This document shows positions 21,668-33,639 of a stretch of DNA of 64,000 nt, piece after piece. The notes under the pieces were generated by a model. That model searched no databases, was not told the origin of the DNA, and worked only from the letters and a program-made list of their open reading frames with translations. The stretch covers positions 372,001 to 436,000 of the forward strand of contig NADL03000669.1 in assembly GCA_002205965.3 (NCBI GenBank), in the 5' to 3' direction. The stretch's first letter is position 1; every line of letters starts with the position of its first letter. The position numbers were made by a program, and so were the translations under genes. The DNA comes from Kappaphycus alvarezii. Taxonomy: Eukaryota; Rhodophyta; Florideophyceae; Gigartinales; Solieriaceae.

Positions 21668-24143
21668 ATGCCCCCACCGCGTGCCGCCTCTTCCTCCGCT
21701 CTCACGGGCCCCAAGTCCCACGCCCACGCCCGTCGTCCCTCTCGCATACCCCTCTCCGCCTCAACCTTATCCATTCCGCTCCCACCATCCCCACCCTCCA
21801 CCCCCCCCACCCAAGTTCCCTCCAAACACCCCCGCCATCCTCCTCCCCTTCTTCCATCTCCTCCACTTTCTCACTCCCAAACCCACTCGCAAGTTTCTCT
21901 TCGATCAACGTCTCGCCCTTCAACTTCGTTCCCGCCCCTTCGCCCTCCTTCGACCTCTTCTTCTTCTCTTCTTTCTTCTCTTCCTCTTCCTTTTTCTCCT
22001 GCTCAGATCCCTCCTCGGCGTCGCCAATCCCGTCCTTCATACCCCTCCCACCCCTCTCATCGCGTACAGATCCAACCTCGCTCGGGTCAACCGCGGCGAC
22101 GAGCCGAAAGAACTCTGGCCTCATCCTGACGCACTGGCCCTTGCTTTAACACCACCCGCTCCCGTTCTGTCCCCGGTTTCTTTGGAGCATATTCTTTCTA
22201 CTCGCGCCGCCTCGCGTCGTGGCTGGCGTCACCATCCCAGGGATAAACATCATGATGATGTTCGTGTATCCGTCATTGCCGCTTGTCAGGATCGGTCCGC
22301 GTTTTTGCAAACTGCGTTGCCGGGGTGGTGTCGTATGTTGGGGCAACATGATGAGATTGTGATTGTGGATTGGGGAACTCGGGCACCGGATCATGTCCCC
22401 GTGCGGACAGTTGTCGAGGCGGTTGGGGAGGTGTTGGAGGGGCTTTCGTGTGAAGTGCGTGTCGTTAGTGTGGCGGAGGCGGGGAGTTGGGTGCTCACGA
22501 GGGCGTATAATTTGGCGGCGCGGTTTGCAAGGGGGGAGTGGTTGATGAAGTTGGATTGCGATACAATGGTTGTGGAGGAGGGCATCTTGGGCAGGCTGAT
22601 TTTGCCGGGCGGTGAGGTGGAGGGTAGGGGAAGGAGTAGGTTGCCGGCGAGGGGTGAGGAAGAGAGGTTTTTCTACAGGTATTTTTGGGAAAAGGCAAAG
22701 ACAGAGAATGACGAGCACCTGAACGGCGTGTTTTTGGCGAGGACAGAGGATTTTCGGCGGGTCAATGGGTACGATGAAAGGATTACTACATATGGATGGG
22801 ATGATTCGGAGTTGTACTCGAGGTTGGAAAGGGGCGGGGCGGGGGAAGGAATGGGTCTGAGGGCGCTTGAATTTGAAGCGGGCAGTTTGAAGCATATGAA
22901 GCACGGAGATGGCTATCGAGGTGCCAATCAACACCTCGTGATGGGGCCGACACTGGAGACACAGGTGAATCAGCAGGCAACAGAGGTATTGCCATCGTGG
23001 AGTGAGGTGGGAACAGTGGAGGAGACGGAATACGAGTACGATCTGCTGTCCAAGGACGGAAGATATGCTGGTGCACGAATTGTGCGAACACCACGAGGTC
23101 TGCTAGAGCATTTGTCTCGCCAGGAACAAACGGGCATTATTGACGAGGCGACGAATCGGTTACTGCATGATGTATACGGGTTTCCATGGAGTGTGTTGGG
23201 GGAAATTAATCGATCGCGTGGAGAATTAGTGCGTTCGCTGGCGTTGTTGGGTCGATCGACACACTGGGAGAGTGGAAATGGATTTATCTTTGCGGAAGTA
23301 GGGGGCACGGTACCGCAAAGGGTGCTGGGGATGGCGTCGGCGATTGGGCTGGCGATGGAGTATGAGCGACCGTTGTTTCTGGCGTGGAGTTCGGGGACAC
23401 GGGAGGAGCCCACGCCAAGGGTGACGGATTTCTTTGATGTGGATAGCAGCGGTGTGGTTGATGAAGAAATGGAGGACATAGGTGGCAGGAGAAGGAGAAA
23501 GGGTGCACGGGTGTATCAAGTGGGAAGGTGGAAGTGCCGGTCTTTGGTAGAAGTTTGCGCAAAGACGGATTCTGCGTTTGATTTGATGACAGAGTTTCGG
23601 TCGGGGGGGCATGAGAATGAAAAGAAAGCAGGAGAGCAGGTTTTGGACGTACTGCATGGTAAGGTGGCAGGGAAGCGAAATGTGTTGTTGCGTTTGGAGG
23701 GTGCTTTTCCGGTGCAAAAGATGGAGGAGCGAATGAGAGCGATGGCATCGTTGATGCCGTCGCATGGATTGGCGGATCATTTGGGGAAACTCGGGGATTT
23801 GTCAGAGCATCTGGGAATTTACATTGGGCACGCAGTAAAGCAACGTGGCGTGGATGCAATGGTGAAGAGAGTCGAGGGGCATTACGGGGCGTCGGAAAAG
23901 TACTTTGTGAGCGGGGGTCAAAGAGAGATGGTAGTGAAGGCAAGAGGACTACTAAGGGTTGAGGAAAATATGGTGGAAAGTGCAAGGAATATCGAGACGG
24001 CAGGGGCCACGCATGAGATCAGGGAGACGACACGGGATATCGCCGAGTTGTATGCGCTGGCACATTGCAAGAGCTTGGTGAATGACGGGCGGCCGCCTTC
24101 GGCTGTGTTGGAAATCATTAAGCTTTTGCGGAAGAACAGTTGA
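21668..24143 (+). CDS. Two-domain glycosyltransferase, type II membrane protein (one apparent +1 shift)
   Basis: The long frame to the TGA at 24143 has no ATG before its catalytic domain. An ATG at 21668 in the neighbouring frame joins it if one C of the C8 run at 21801-21808 is ignored, giving 824 residues. Order: a Pro/Ser-rich cytosolic tail, a strong membrane anchor (ALLRPLLLLFFLLFLF), a short stem, then a GT2/GT-A-like domain (VSVIAACQDRSAFLQTALPGW; EIVIVDWGTRAP; metal-binding DCD near residue 296; LNGVFLARTEDF; YGWDDSELYSRL near 378, as in galactosyltransferase-type C-terminal domains). From about 540 a second domain begins (VPQRVLGMASAIGLAMEY, then RPLFLAW) that resembles nucleotide-sugar transferases of fucosyltransferase type; this is inferred. 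Golgi location and polysaccharide or glycan synthesis are likely. Alternative start: ATG 21506 spliced from GTGAGT at 21583 to the pyrimidine-rich CAG near 22,006, which would remove the anchor. Confidence 0.78.
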
Positions 24144-24608
24144 TTAGATCAAGGACTCATGCTCTCTGTAGAATCTCCACGATGGGGCGGTATGGTGGAT
24201 TTGTACTGTGGTTTTTGAAAGTGAAGGCCGCAATACAGTGCTGGACATTGCTAATTGTACAGTGATAAACAAAATATTGCTCTGGAATGTTGTCCAGTTG
24301 TGACAATAAATATACGACAGGTAGACTAATAAAATAGATTTGAACTGTCTCTAAAAACATTCAAGTTTCAAGAATGAATTTCAGCGAAGGGATACACTAA
24401 TACCATACCGTGCAGTACCGTAATTCGCAAAATATGCTGGCACATCAGAAAGAGCCAATGAAATGCAATTGCAATTGTACGTCAAAATTGTGCAAGATCC
24501 TTGGGAGAACAACGGAGTACTCGCTGCCAAGTATCCGCGAGCACGAGGCTCTATCGTTGACAAAGGGTACCAGGATTGTGCTTAGTTTTACGAGGCATTT
24601 TACCCTTT

Positions 24609-24910
24609 AAGAAGCCGCCTCGCGGAGCCCTCTCTACAAGTCAAGAAAGCTTTAATAGAAAGAGGTCCGATGATAGGATTATAGTGGAAAACTTTTTTGG
24701 TCGCCTGTGTGGACTTTACACACTATCGTCTCACAAATGGAAGTGGTCAGAAGGATAGTGTGATGAATTTCTCAAGCTTTTGCTAGCATTTGCAAATGTA
24801 TATTTGAAATCGCATCCACTTCGAAAGCTTGACAGGGGGCGCTTTAATCGGTTGAAAGACACGTCGAACAGCATCGCTGATGCTAGTCCTGAGCAAAGTT
24901 ACAGGAGCGA
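24609..24910 (+). pseudogene. C-terminal fragment of a PIF/Harbinger-like transposase
   Basis: Reads KPPRGALSTSQ, then RSDDRIIVENFFGRLCGL with the third catalytic acidic residue, then KWKWSEG, a stop, and FANVYLKSHPLRKLDRGRF. This is the end of a DDE_4 transposase of the same type as 17.4-18.5 kb. The rest of the gene is missing. Confidence 0.78.
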
Positions 24911-25644
24911 CGGCGCAAACGCTTGATTTGCCAATTTAGTATTTGAGCGGGAAAGAATTTGCAAAGCCGCGCCTGTCCAGTGATTCGATTCGCAGCCGAA
25001 GCAGTAACTCTGGGTTCTTTACAATTTGAAATATTTTAATGGGTATGATCCAGGTGATCTATTGAACGGATAAGACTGAAAATATAGATAAAATTGAGAT
25101 TTTACGCAAACCAGTTTCACTAGTGTGTGAGCATAAATTTATGTGCACGTTGAACACTTTGCGTTGTGTGACAAATATCATCAGAGGTCATGTGAGCTGG
25201 TATTATGAAATAGAACTATCCTAGAGAAGCTACATTACAACAAAAGTTAGCCATTTTGGGTGATATATTTCACACCCTTACATCATCATTTCGCACCGAC
25301 AATTGCTTTAAAGGCCTCTACTTCGCACATGTAAACCATCATGATAACATCCTTCTGCCCTAAGGGACGAAAAACTCTACCGAACATAGCAAATTACGAG
25401 TCACCTCAGAAACAGCAACAGCAAAACCTTTACCCGCTATATCAGTCGTGCTAAACACAACACAACAGTTGATTCCGACCAACAAAACTCTTCGTCACAG
25501 GTTTACTAAATACGAAGACCTCATAATTTTTCGTGAAGTTGTAGCAGCTAATCCGCATATTGTACCGAATGGCGAAACAAATGCTTTGATATAGCTTCAA
25601 TTAAAGTAAATAGTACTAAGAAGCTCTAAACAGCTATTACTTGT
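24911..25644. other. Spacer, no gene seen
   Basis: AT-rich sequence between two transposase relics. No end repeats could be matched. Confidence 0.4.
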
Positions 25645-26247
25645 AAATCATCTCAATATCGGTACAAGCGATTGAAACAGCGCTCTGATGCAGAAGATCT
25701 TGTCAATAAGACGATGAGTGGTGATGGCGAAGAAGTGGATGATACGGAAGAGCTTCTGAGCCCTATGAAGGAGGTGAGAGAAGATTTGTTTAAAATAAAG
25801 GAGGATAAGAAGAAAAGGATTGAAGAGCAAAACAAGCGCAACGAACGTTTAGATTCGCTTATAAGAGAAAACGCTACCAAGAGAAGAGAATCCTAGACTA
25901 AAGAGTCTACAGACGACAAGGAAAAGCAGGATTGTCCTTCAAAACGAATCAGGCAGAGTGTTGTAAGTTTATTTTCTATAGAGAAAGAGATGGAATCTTT
26001 TAACATGTCGCTAGAAAAGGTTTATTCTTGCCGTATGGAGTTGAAAGAAGATTTAATTAAGCTGGATCGGGAGCGATTCTAAGTCGAGAAGAAGGAGCGC
26101 GAGCTAGACCGTGTAGAACGCCGGTGTGAAGGAGAAGATTCACCGCATATTGATCTCGACAAGTTTTGCCTAATGATGGGAGTTATTCGAGGCTTAAAAT
26201 ATGGTGAGATGGCACAATATAGAGACAAAAATCCGAAAGATGAGTGA
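25645..26247 (+). pseudogene. Harbinger-type accessory (Myb/coiled-coil) protein relic
   Basis: One frame reads YKRLKQRSDAEDLVNKTMSG, GEEVDDTEELLSPMKE and a long charged coiled coil, interrupted by one TAG near 25,894 and one TAA near 26,080, and ends LDKFCLMMGVIRGLKYGEMA. Harbinger elements commonly carry a second gene for a Myb-like protein with such a tail. The DNA-binding start is not seen. It faces the transposase relic at 26.3-27.3 kb, the usual two-gene layout. Assignment rests on context and on the VREKYKxLL-like opening. Confidence 0.6.
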
Positions 26248-26302
26248 AACAATCGCTCTCTGCGGACGTTGAGCTCGCTGCTTCCCGGACCCGGTACAAC
26301 AC

Positions 26303-27310
26303 TCAGCCGTGGGACGCGAGATACCATTGGAGTGAAGGAGGTGTGTATTTGAAGTACTCTAAAACTTGTTTGCCATACAAAAATGTTCTGAGATTGGTGA
26401 GCAAGAGAGCTGTAACATACAAGGATCCGACAGGGGCCTGTCGAACGCACATCTTTCGTCGGTATTCCTCAGTACTCCAGTAAATCTTGACCTCTTTAAA
26501 TATCCATTCGACAGTTATACGTCCTCCGGACATGGAGTGTTTAAATTCTTTCTGGTCGTTACTTAAATGAGATCCTTGGAACGTAATTTCCAGAAACTCT
26601 CTGCGGTTATATCCACTATCTCTGTGAATACAGTACAGCTTTTTTTTCGAGCAGGCCGAGTACTTCGTCTAACCCAGACCAGCTGTACAGTTTCCAATCA
26701 TGAGGACGGACTTAGACAGCTGCGTAAGCATGTAACACAATAAGATCAGGGCAAACCACAGATTGAAACTTGAGACCCTTCGTCCGCTTGTTTCCATTGT
26801 ATGCAACATTTTGAAGAACATTCTCACTTGTTCGAGCGATTTTTATGACCGTTCCATCGATTAATCCTACAAAATTATCGAGACCATTCGTTTTGTTATG
26901 TACTGATGCTGCCCACATGGCAGTCTTGCCATGAATCTACGTTTTGTATACAAATCACCTGTTATGAGCTTTTGGTGATTCTCGAGAAACGATTCTAGCC
27001 TTCCCTCTGCTTATAATAATGCAGCTTGTCAGCAGCGAGCTAGACTTGTATCTTTTGCGAGTTTTCATACTCGGTTGTTGAACCTATTACATTTGAGATC
27101 TTTAAGACGTCTTTGCGAAGGAGGCGAAAATGTTTTAGACACATTTCGGCGCTCATTTCGGCAAACACGTCTTTGAAACCTGTAAGATTGCTGTGTATAA
27201 TGCTTTTTTGATGTTTTTCGCGTTGTGGTCGATAGCTCATGAGTGCGGTAACGAGTGGCAGTGAGGTTCAAAGTGCTGTTGGGAAATAGAAGGGATCGGC
27301 AGTTCCTCAA
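26303..27310 (-). pseudogene. Harbinger transposase relic
   Basis: Read leftward: FRLLRKDVLKISNVIG (N-terminal part), NFVGLIDGTVIKIARTSENV with the first catalytic Asp, YNGNKRTKGLKFQSVVCPD, RDSGYNRREFLE (second Asp), ITVEWIFKEV (third, Glu), then APVGSLYVTALLLTNLRTFLYGKQVLEYF and a PPSL end. The order and spacing match Harbinger (DDE_4) transposases. Stops and frame changes occur between these pieces (for example after AAV and within 26,560-26,700), so it is inactive. It is paired with the accessory relic at 25.6-26.2 kb. Confidence 0.8.
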
Positions 27311-27880
27311 TCACTTGCATGCGGCTTGTTTTGTGTGGTGTTTGGGGTCAGCGTGCAATACTATCATAAAAACGGGAGTGAAGGTTTTGGAAACCTCTCT
27401 GTGAGTGTGAATTTGATAGTGAAGTAAAATACATAAGCTGTTGCGTAATTTTTTTACTGTTCGCTCTGTTCAAGTTTCACGCAGTCTTTCAGGTTGTGAA
27501 ATTTTAGTGAAGTTTCACTGAATTGCTAATTGCTTAAACTATACAATTGTTGCAACGGGGTGGAAATTCTTATTTACTCAGTAAATGTGTAATCTGTAAT
27601 ATTTTCTTATGTTCATTTATAAGAATTGAACTTCCGTGTTGCCGTACTGTATTACTGTGTATGTACGTACAATTCAGTGGCTTTTCATTAACCTAGATTG
27701 GTGTACCTTTACGTAATAAACTCTCAAATTGGACAGCCAGTTGCAACTTCGTGTTTTGACATTGTACAGGCAAAGGATGACAAAATATTTGTTTACTTAA
27801 TTTGGCTGAATCTTATTTGTACTCTCTGAGGGGTAGAGAAATTCTACCCATTAGTTATAAATATTCCAGGATTTAGGGTA
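27311..27880. other. Spacer, no gene seen
   Basis: AT-rich DNA between the Harbinger relic and the pogo/Tigger element, ending in the TA target site. Confidence 0.5.
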
Positions 27881-30204
27881 CAGTGGTATCTGGATAAGTG
27901 CAACCTGGGGGTTTCAGGAAATCGTTGCACTTAATGGGTGGTGTTGCACTTCGGAGAGGTTTTAATACATTGCACCTGTCGACACGTGATGTGCGAACAC
28001 GTGAAATCCCAAGACCGTCAGCCATGCATATACGTAGCTACTTTCAGAAGCGCTACAAAACGCTACAACGTATAGCGCTTTAATGTTAACATTATCATCA
28101 ATCTACTGGACCGAAGGTTGGCTTATGGTAACATAGCTCTAACCAGGCTCCCAATCTCATCGTCACTAGTTAATCACTAGTATGTTATATATATTAAATA
28201 CTACATCTGGCTCCCAAGATCAGATCAACAGCATATTGTACCACTTTTAGGAGACCAAATTGGTGATAAACGATGAAATAATTCTTGAAATCACTTCTAG
28301 TACGAACCAGTTGTCGTTTGACTTTAGCTGGCAGCTACGGCAGCCCCCAGCAAGCGCTGAATAGATTTAAAACCTTTGAAAATCTTCATTAGCAGAACCA
28401 TAGTATTCAGCGATCCTCTTCGCAAGTGCCCAAACCTGGAGTTGCTCTTAGGTGCTGGGAAGCGACAAATCATCATCATAATCAATAACTGTATTTTGAG
28501 GCCCACAGACTGAAAGCATCAGTAACTCGTCGTTTAATTGCTCAGTGCATTAGCTTTCTCCTTCAGGATTGAGCAGGTCTCCAATCCGTATTAATATACC
28601 CTGTGGTATTATAGCTTGAACATGACTCTAAAGCTCGTCACATTCTGAGCTCAAAAGATTTTCAACAGAAAAACAGATGTAGGCTCTATTTTCCCCCCGA
28701 AGAAACCCTGCGTGTTTCCAGCAATTTCGAATAAGTGACGTATAAAGATCTTCCCAAATCCGACTAAATGCCCTGGAAGCAGATAAAAAGTCGACCTTGT
28801 AAATATCACTGAGGCACTCATCTTTTAGATCCAAAGCACGTTCCATCTGATGTTTTCGATATTTGATCTTCATAGCCGGGATGACACTTGAATCGAGCGG
28901 CTGTACTTTCGAAGTATTCCTAGGGGGAAGAAAGATTATCTCCATGTTAAGAACTTCGGAAAACCATGGGAGCTGCAGTTATCAATTAACGCTACAGCCT
29001 TCCTACCGGGAGTTATTGCGGCGTAAGCAATGAATCTACCCATAGACTCACTGTGAATAAAATACTCTTCATCCATACCTTGGCATTTGCATGACAATAT
29101 AGACCTAGCTCCAATCCTGTCTTTTTTTGGACGGTCTGGGTTCCCGTGCCTTTCCGATCACCATTAGATGTATCTTTTGACTAACATAAGCATTGTAGAA
29201 AGGAAATAAAGTTAATCTATCCTTTGTGCACTTGCATCCAGGAATTCATTTAAATGCAATGGTTGTGTGAGGAACCAGTTTGTATACCGGTCCGCATTCA
29301 TCAGCATTGAAGATATCTTTGGGAGTGTAAGTTCTCAGATTTTCTCGAATCTTTGGAAGCTCACTTTTAAAAGCCTCTGTATCTGCGTTACCTCCTTCTC
29401 CTTGGTATTTAAAAGTTCGGAGTACCATCTCTTTTTGAATCCTGACAAGGACCCGCCAGAGAAGTTTAGAGATATTTGTTTCCACCAGCGAACTTTTCAC
29501 TACACTCCAAGAGAAGCTTCATTTGTTTCGCACAAATGACTGGCCTGCTGATATGGCGTCGACTGAGAGGTCGATCATAGACCCAAGCGAAAAGGGCCAA
29601 CTCTAACTCTTGATGTTTCCATTCTTTTTGCCACAACATTTAAGGATTACTTTGCTCCCTCAGCCGATTAAAGTATTCTTTTGCTTCAAAACGTGCCCCA
29701 TTCGGGATTTATTTGGTACTTATTGGAGTTCGAACTTTTGATTTGCCCAGTTTGACAGCTCTGACAATGTCGGAACAAGGAATTCCTTCTATTGCGGTCG
29801 AGGTACCCATAAATTTGTTTCTTTTGATCGACAGTTAAGATAGTGAGCTTCATGTTGTAATGGCTAAGGTGACTTTTCAACTCTTTGTCGTCTCGGTTCA
29901 GCTTAAAGAACAAAAAATCGTGAGTGTGGTGTATATTTTCTATTGGCATTTAAATGTTTAGGATAGGATAATAGGTATCTATCTCGATCACTAAATCTGG
30001 AATTACTCGTTGAATCCTGATTTTAATGGATATTACAAGTGGGAATATGGATCTGTTTCTGGTAGAGATTACTGCACTTTGAGAAATCTGCAACAATTCT
30101 TATTATCAATTATTTTTGGTGAATCCCATATTTAGATTCAAGGAGCAGTTGCAGTTACCATGAAGTTGCACTTATCCCACATTGCACTTATCCAGAGACC
30201 ACTA
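27881..30204. mobile_element. pogo/Tigger-like DNA transposon, full length but dead
   Basis: The left end is CAGTGGTATCTGGATAAGTG followed by CAACC; the reversed right end is TAGTGGTCTCTGGATAAGTG followed by CAATG. Both are flanked by TA (27879-27880 and 30205-30206), as this superfamily requires. A second inverted TGCACTTA/TAAGTGCA pair lies just inside. Length is about 2.3 kb. It carries the transposase relic described separately. Confidence 0.88.
28628..29949 (-). pseudogene. pogo/Tigger-like transposase relic (DDE_1, CENP-B-type DNA binding)
   Basis: Read leftward: a helix-turn-helix start (LTILTVDQKKQIYGYLDRN, near 29,855), LPKIRENLRTYTPKDIFNAD with the first catalytic Asp in NADECGPVYKLVP, then after a gap a C-terminal part with IIFLPPRNTSKVQPLDSSVI, and RNCWKHAGFL. 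These are the standard DDE_1 blocks. The middle part (about 28,950-29,240) is unreadable with multiple stops. It lies inside the matching terminal repeats. Confidence 0.83.
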
Positions 30205-33200
30205 TATACAAATTTTGTAACGAGTTTTCTTGAAATGTTAAACAAAAGACCTAACCATTCCCGATAAGAAAAGGAAGCAACTTACACTACTTCCGTTGCG
30301 TAGTTGAGGCGCCCACCTTAATACTTTCCTACCGATAAACCTTTTCTTGAACTCATCCCCGCGACCTCTCTGACCCTTCCGACGGTAGCTACGTCACAGA
30401 ATGCTCTAAGTTAAGAACAAAATTCACGACAGTTCGGACTCTAGACTTATCCTTTAGACTCTGCAAAGATTATAAACACTATCAGTCTCCTAGTTCTAGT
30501 GCTCTCATCGCGGGATCCACATGTTTAGAGCCATGAGTAAGACTTTTATTCAAGATGGATCCTATATAGTTCGCTTTGCGCAAGCATAAGAAACGCAATT
30601 CACTTCGCATGATTAAAAAGACTTCCGTCATAGGAAAAATTTACAGACGAACTATTACAGGCGGTAAATGAAACTATAAATCTCTTCGCACTCGATGATA
30701 AGGTTATTAAAATGTTTTTCTGTTTGGAATAATTCGGAAGCCTCCACATGCTGAAGAATTATCAATAGAAAAGTTCGAAATCTTCGCAATAAACTCTTCG
30801 CAATCTTCAAAAGCGGCCGCATTTCTTGTTTGGTAAGTATTTTTCAAATCCTCGATTTTCGCATTTCTTTCTCTGGTCTAATTCGTGAATTTTTCTCGCT
30901 TGTGCACAATCAAACGAAGTTGCAACTTTCTATTTCAGAAAAGAGTTATAAATTTATGGATCTGCTGCTATTGCTTTTCCAACTCTTTGGACGCAAGTAT
31001 GATTTGTGTCTTTCGCTCATTCGCAAGTACAATGAGATCAACGATACGAATATTATACAGCCGAATGGAGTTGCTTCCAGTTTACTGGGGTTTTAGACTA
31101 TATTGGAAGCACCGGACAATCGGAATGACAACTAAGTCACCCTAGCCGTCCCGGAGATGAGCACAGATGCTGTTATGTAGCTCTCCTGATTACCAGGGTT
31201 CATGGTACTCCGTTAAATCCTTTTCGAGGAATCGCTTTGCGAAACTAGACATCGAAAGCTACTAGGAGCCTGCTTTTAGTTGATTTAATCGGACAAGATG
31301 TGGATACAACGCTCTTCATGCCAGTAATATGCAACAAAAGTTCAAGTGTATAGAGTTTTCTCGTAATATATTGCATTATAGTCAGAATAAGCTAAAATTT
31401 ATGGAGTACATTAACTATGGTCGGGTCTCTAAACCCAGTTGAAGGCTGATTTCTTCATTCCATATTTCGGTGGAACAGCTTGAAATTTCCTCTCCTATAA
31501 CTGCAGCGACTCTTGCTCGTGTGATTAAAAAGTTTAAGTGATGCTCAATAAATATTTCAGCGACGCGCGACAACTCAAAGGTAAAAATACGTTAGAAACG
31601 ACGCGATTTTGTAATTGAATTAAGGAAGAAAATTAACAACCTGGCCCTTGGTTTTACGAAATTAGACAACCATATCAACAAGCTCTTGAAGCAGTGCGCC
31701 AGAGACTTTCGGACCAATGCTCATAAAATTCAATGTCTCCGAATGGCATTCATCAAGTTTAAAATTTTCTTGCCTACCATATCAGCTCATCACCTGACCA
31801 GGGGTGTTATTGCAACATCTGTAGTGAAAATCACACTCTTATTGTACCGCCATCGGCAGAGCTGACTTCAGTGATCATTTTGTGATCCGTTTTTCGTTCA
31901 TGCAGGTGCACTGCTATCAGCAGGTATTATACTGTACAATAACGGCATTTTTTAGATTGTCGCTCACCAATAGTCTTTGTACTGTATGATAACCCTAACG
32001 GGTCTGTGGGCATGCAGTCCGGCCAACTCGGCCCCAAACTTGCCCAACTGTGACATGATATTTTCGCAAGAGAATGGCACCTATAGTGTCGACTTTACTC
32101 ACCTCTAACTTGGATATCTATTACTCGACTGACATTGATTTCGCTTACCCCGCCGTCGTAGATAACCCCAACCTAGCTAACTGTTATTTATGCCTATCTG
32201 GCCACTCGGGACCAAGAATATCCAGCTACCTTGGTGTTGGCTCTGAACTTGACTCCCAACTTCCGCCTTTGCAGCAACCCTGCCGACAGCAACTGTGGTT
32301 ATGACTACTCTTATCCGCCCGAGTTCCATTTTAATTTTCCTCTCTCTTTCCAACATTACGCTACCCCTTTCATTGTCCGTTTGTGATATTTACTCACATC
32401 TGGCGCCTTGAAATCCGCCGTCTATATACCAATAAGAACTTCAAGACTGTCTTTGGTGAAAAAAACCTTACCTCCATAGGAGATAATTAGCACTGCTAAG
32501 ACAGTAGTCTTCTCCTTCAGTCCATCCTTGCACCCCTAGTGTCTTCGCTTCTCTAGTATCCAGAGGAAAATTGCACTCATACGAGTCCATATTTATAACG
32601 GCAGAATTTTATGTTAAAAGCTTCCATAATGACACCATTAGCTTTTCAATATATCTAGTAGTACCCTTAGTTAGTCAACCGTGCCAAACTTCGGATTTTA
32701 TACCCCAACTGTTCAATCAATCACACAACTTTGTCAACATGGGAAATTTTAACCAAAAATTACGAATCCAAAGGACCCTCATCAACAGCCCGGAAACATT
32801 TTCAACACTCGTGGAACCCTTTTCACTCCAGCAGCTGAGTTTAAGCGACTAATAGGTTTTCTTTGGAAAAGTAAGCACGTCAACGGCTCAAATGGACTGA
32901 TTCTTTTCAGTGCTATCCACAATCGCTCCCCCAACGCATCCTCAGTTACCCAATGTTCAACAATCGGATGACTGGGACTCCTCTCCGTCAATTAACAAAA
33001 TAGAAAGCATTTCAATATCCAGATAAGCGACTGTGCCCCATTGAATATCATATTTTGAGCCTCAAAGCTTATTTGCATGCAAAACCTCCCTATCTCTGGT
33101 ATTTAGAAAAATATATCTACTAAAATGCGTTAAGCTTTATTGTATATAGAAGTCCGCACTACACAGGACCGCGGGTTCTGCTAGACGGACGACTCTGGGC

Positions 33201-33450
33201 AATGGCTGAACCAATTGCCCACTCGAGCGAGAAAGGGACCGGAAGAAAACTCTACTACCTGAACCGAGGATTCCGGAGGCTTAAAAAACTTCCACTGTAA
33301 GCATATTGGCTTACAGCTAGAGAAGGTGACTAAAACGGCGATAATTCCGGACGAGCGAGCTTGACGACCAGCTCGCAAGGCTGGAAAGACCACAACCCCT
33401 CGTAAGACGTCAAAATGACGCCGGATTTAGGAGCGGCAGGGTACAGTGGA
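30205..33450. other. Gene-free decayed sequence
   Basis: No recognised gene. A 50-base segment near 30,299 (TAGTTGAGGCGCCCACCTTA onward) recurs in altered form near 35,907. A short palindrome-family trace is near 31,931-31,987. Open frames at 30,830-31,145 and 32,074-32,304 have no family resemblance. Confidence 0.45.
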
Positions 33451-33639
33451 CTACGAAAAGCTTTTTCGAGTAGTAGATCCATCCTGATACACCTTTTCCA
33501 GTTCGTCCCACGTGCGCTGGGGATTATATACCTCTTTTACCTCAATAATTACATCGAGCTTAAGAAATGTGTCAAGCTGCAGACCTAATTTCCTAAAATT
33601 CCTGGAAGTTTTGATCTTTTGTGACTCAGCTCGTGTCAA
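33451..33639 (-). pseudogene. Possible Copia gag fragment
   Basis: A 62-codon frame ends with NPQRTWDELEKVYQDGSTTRKSF, which resembles the W..L..VY..ST.R motif of Copia-type Gag proteins. Nothing else of an element is visible nearby. Confidence 0.4.

Noticed and set aside
23284-23985. A 233-codon open frame opposite the glycosyltransferase
   Set aside because: Antisense to a well-supported coding region and without recognisable motifs.
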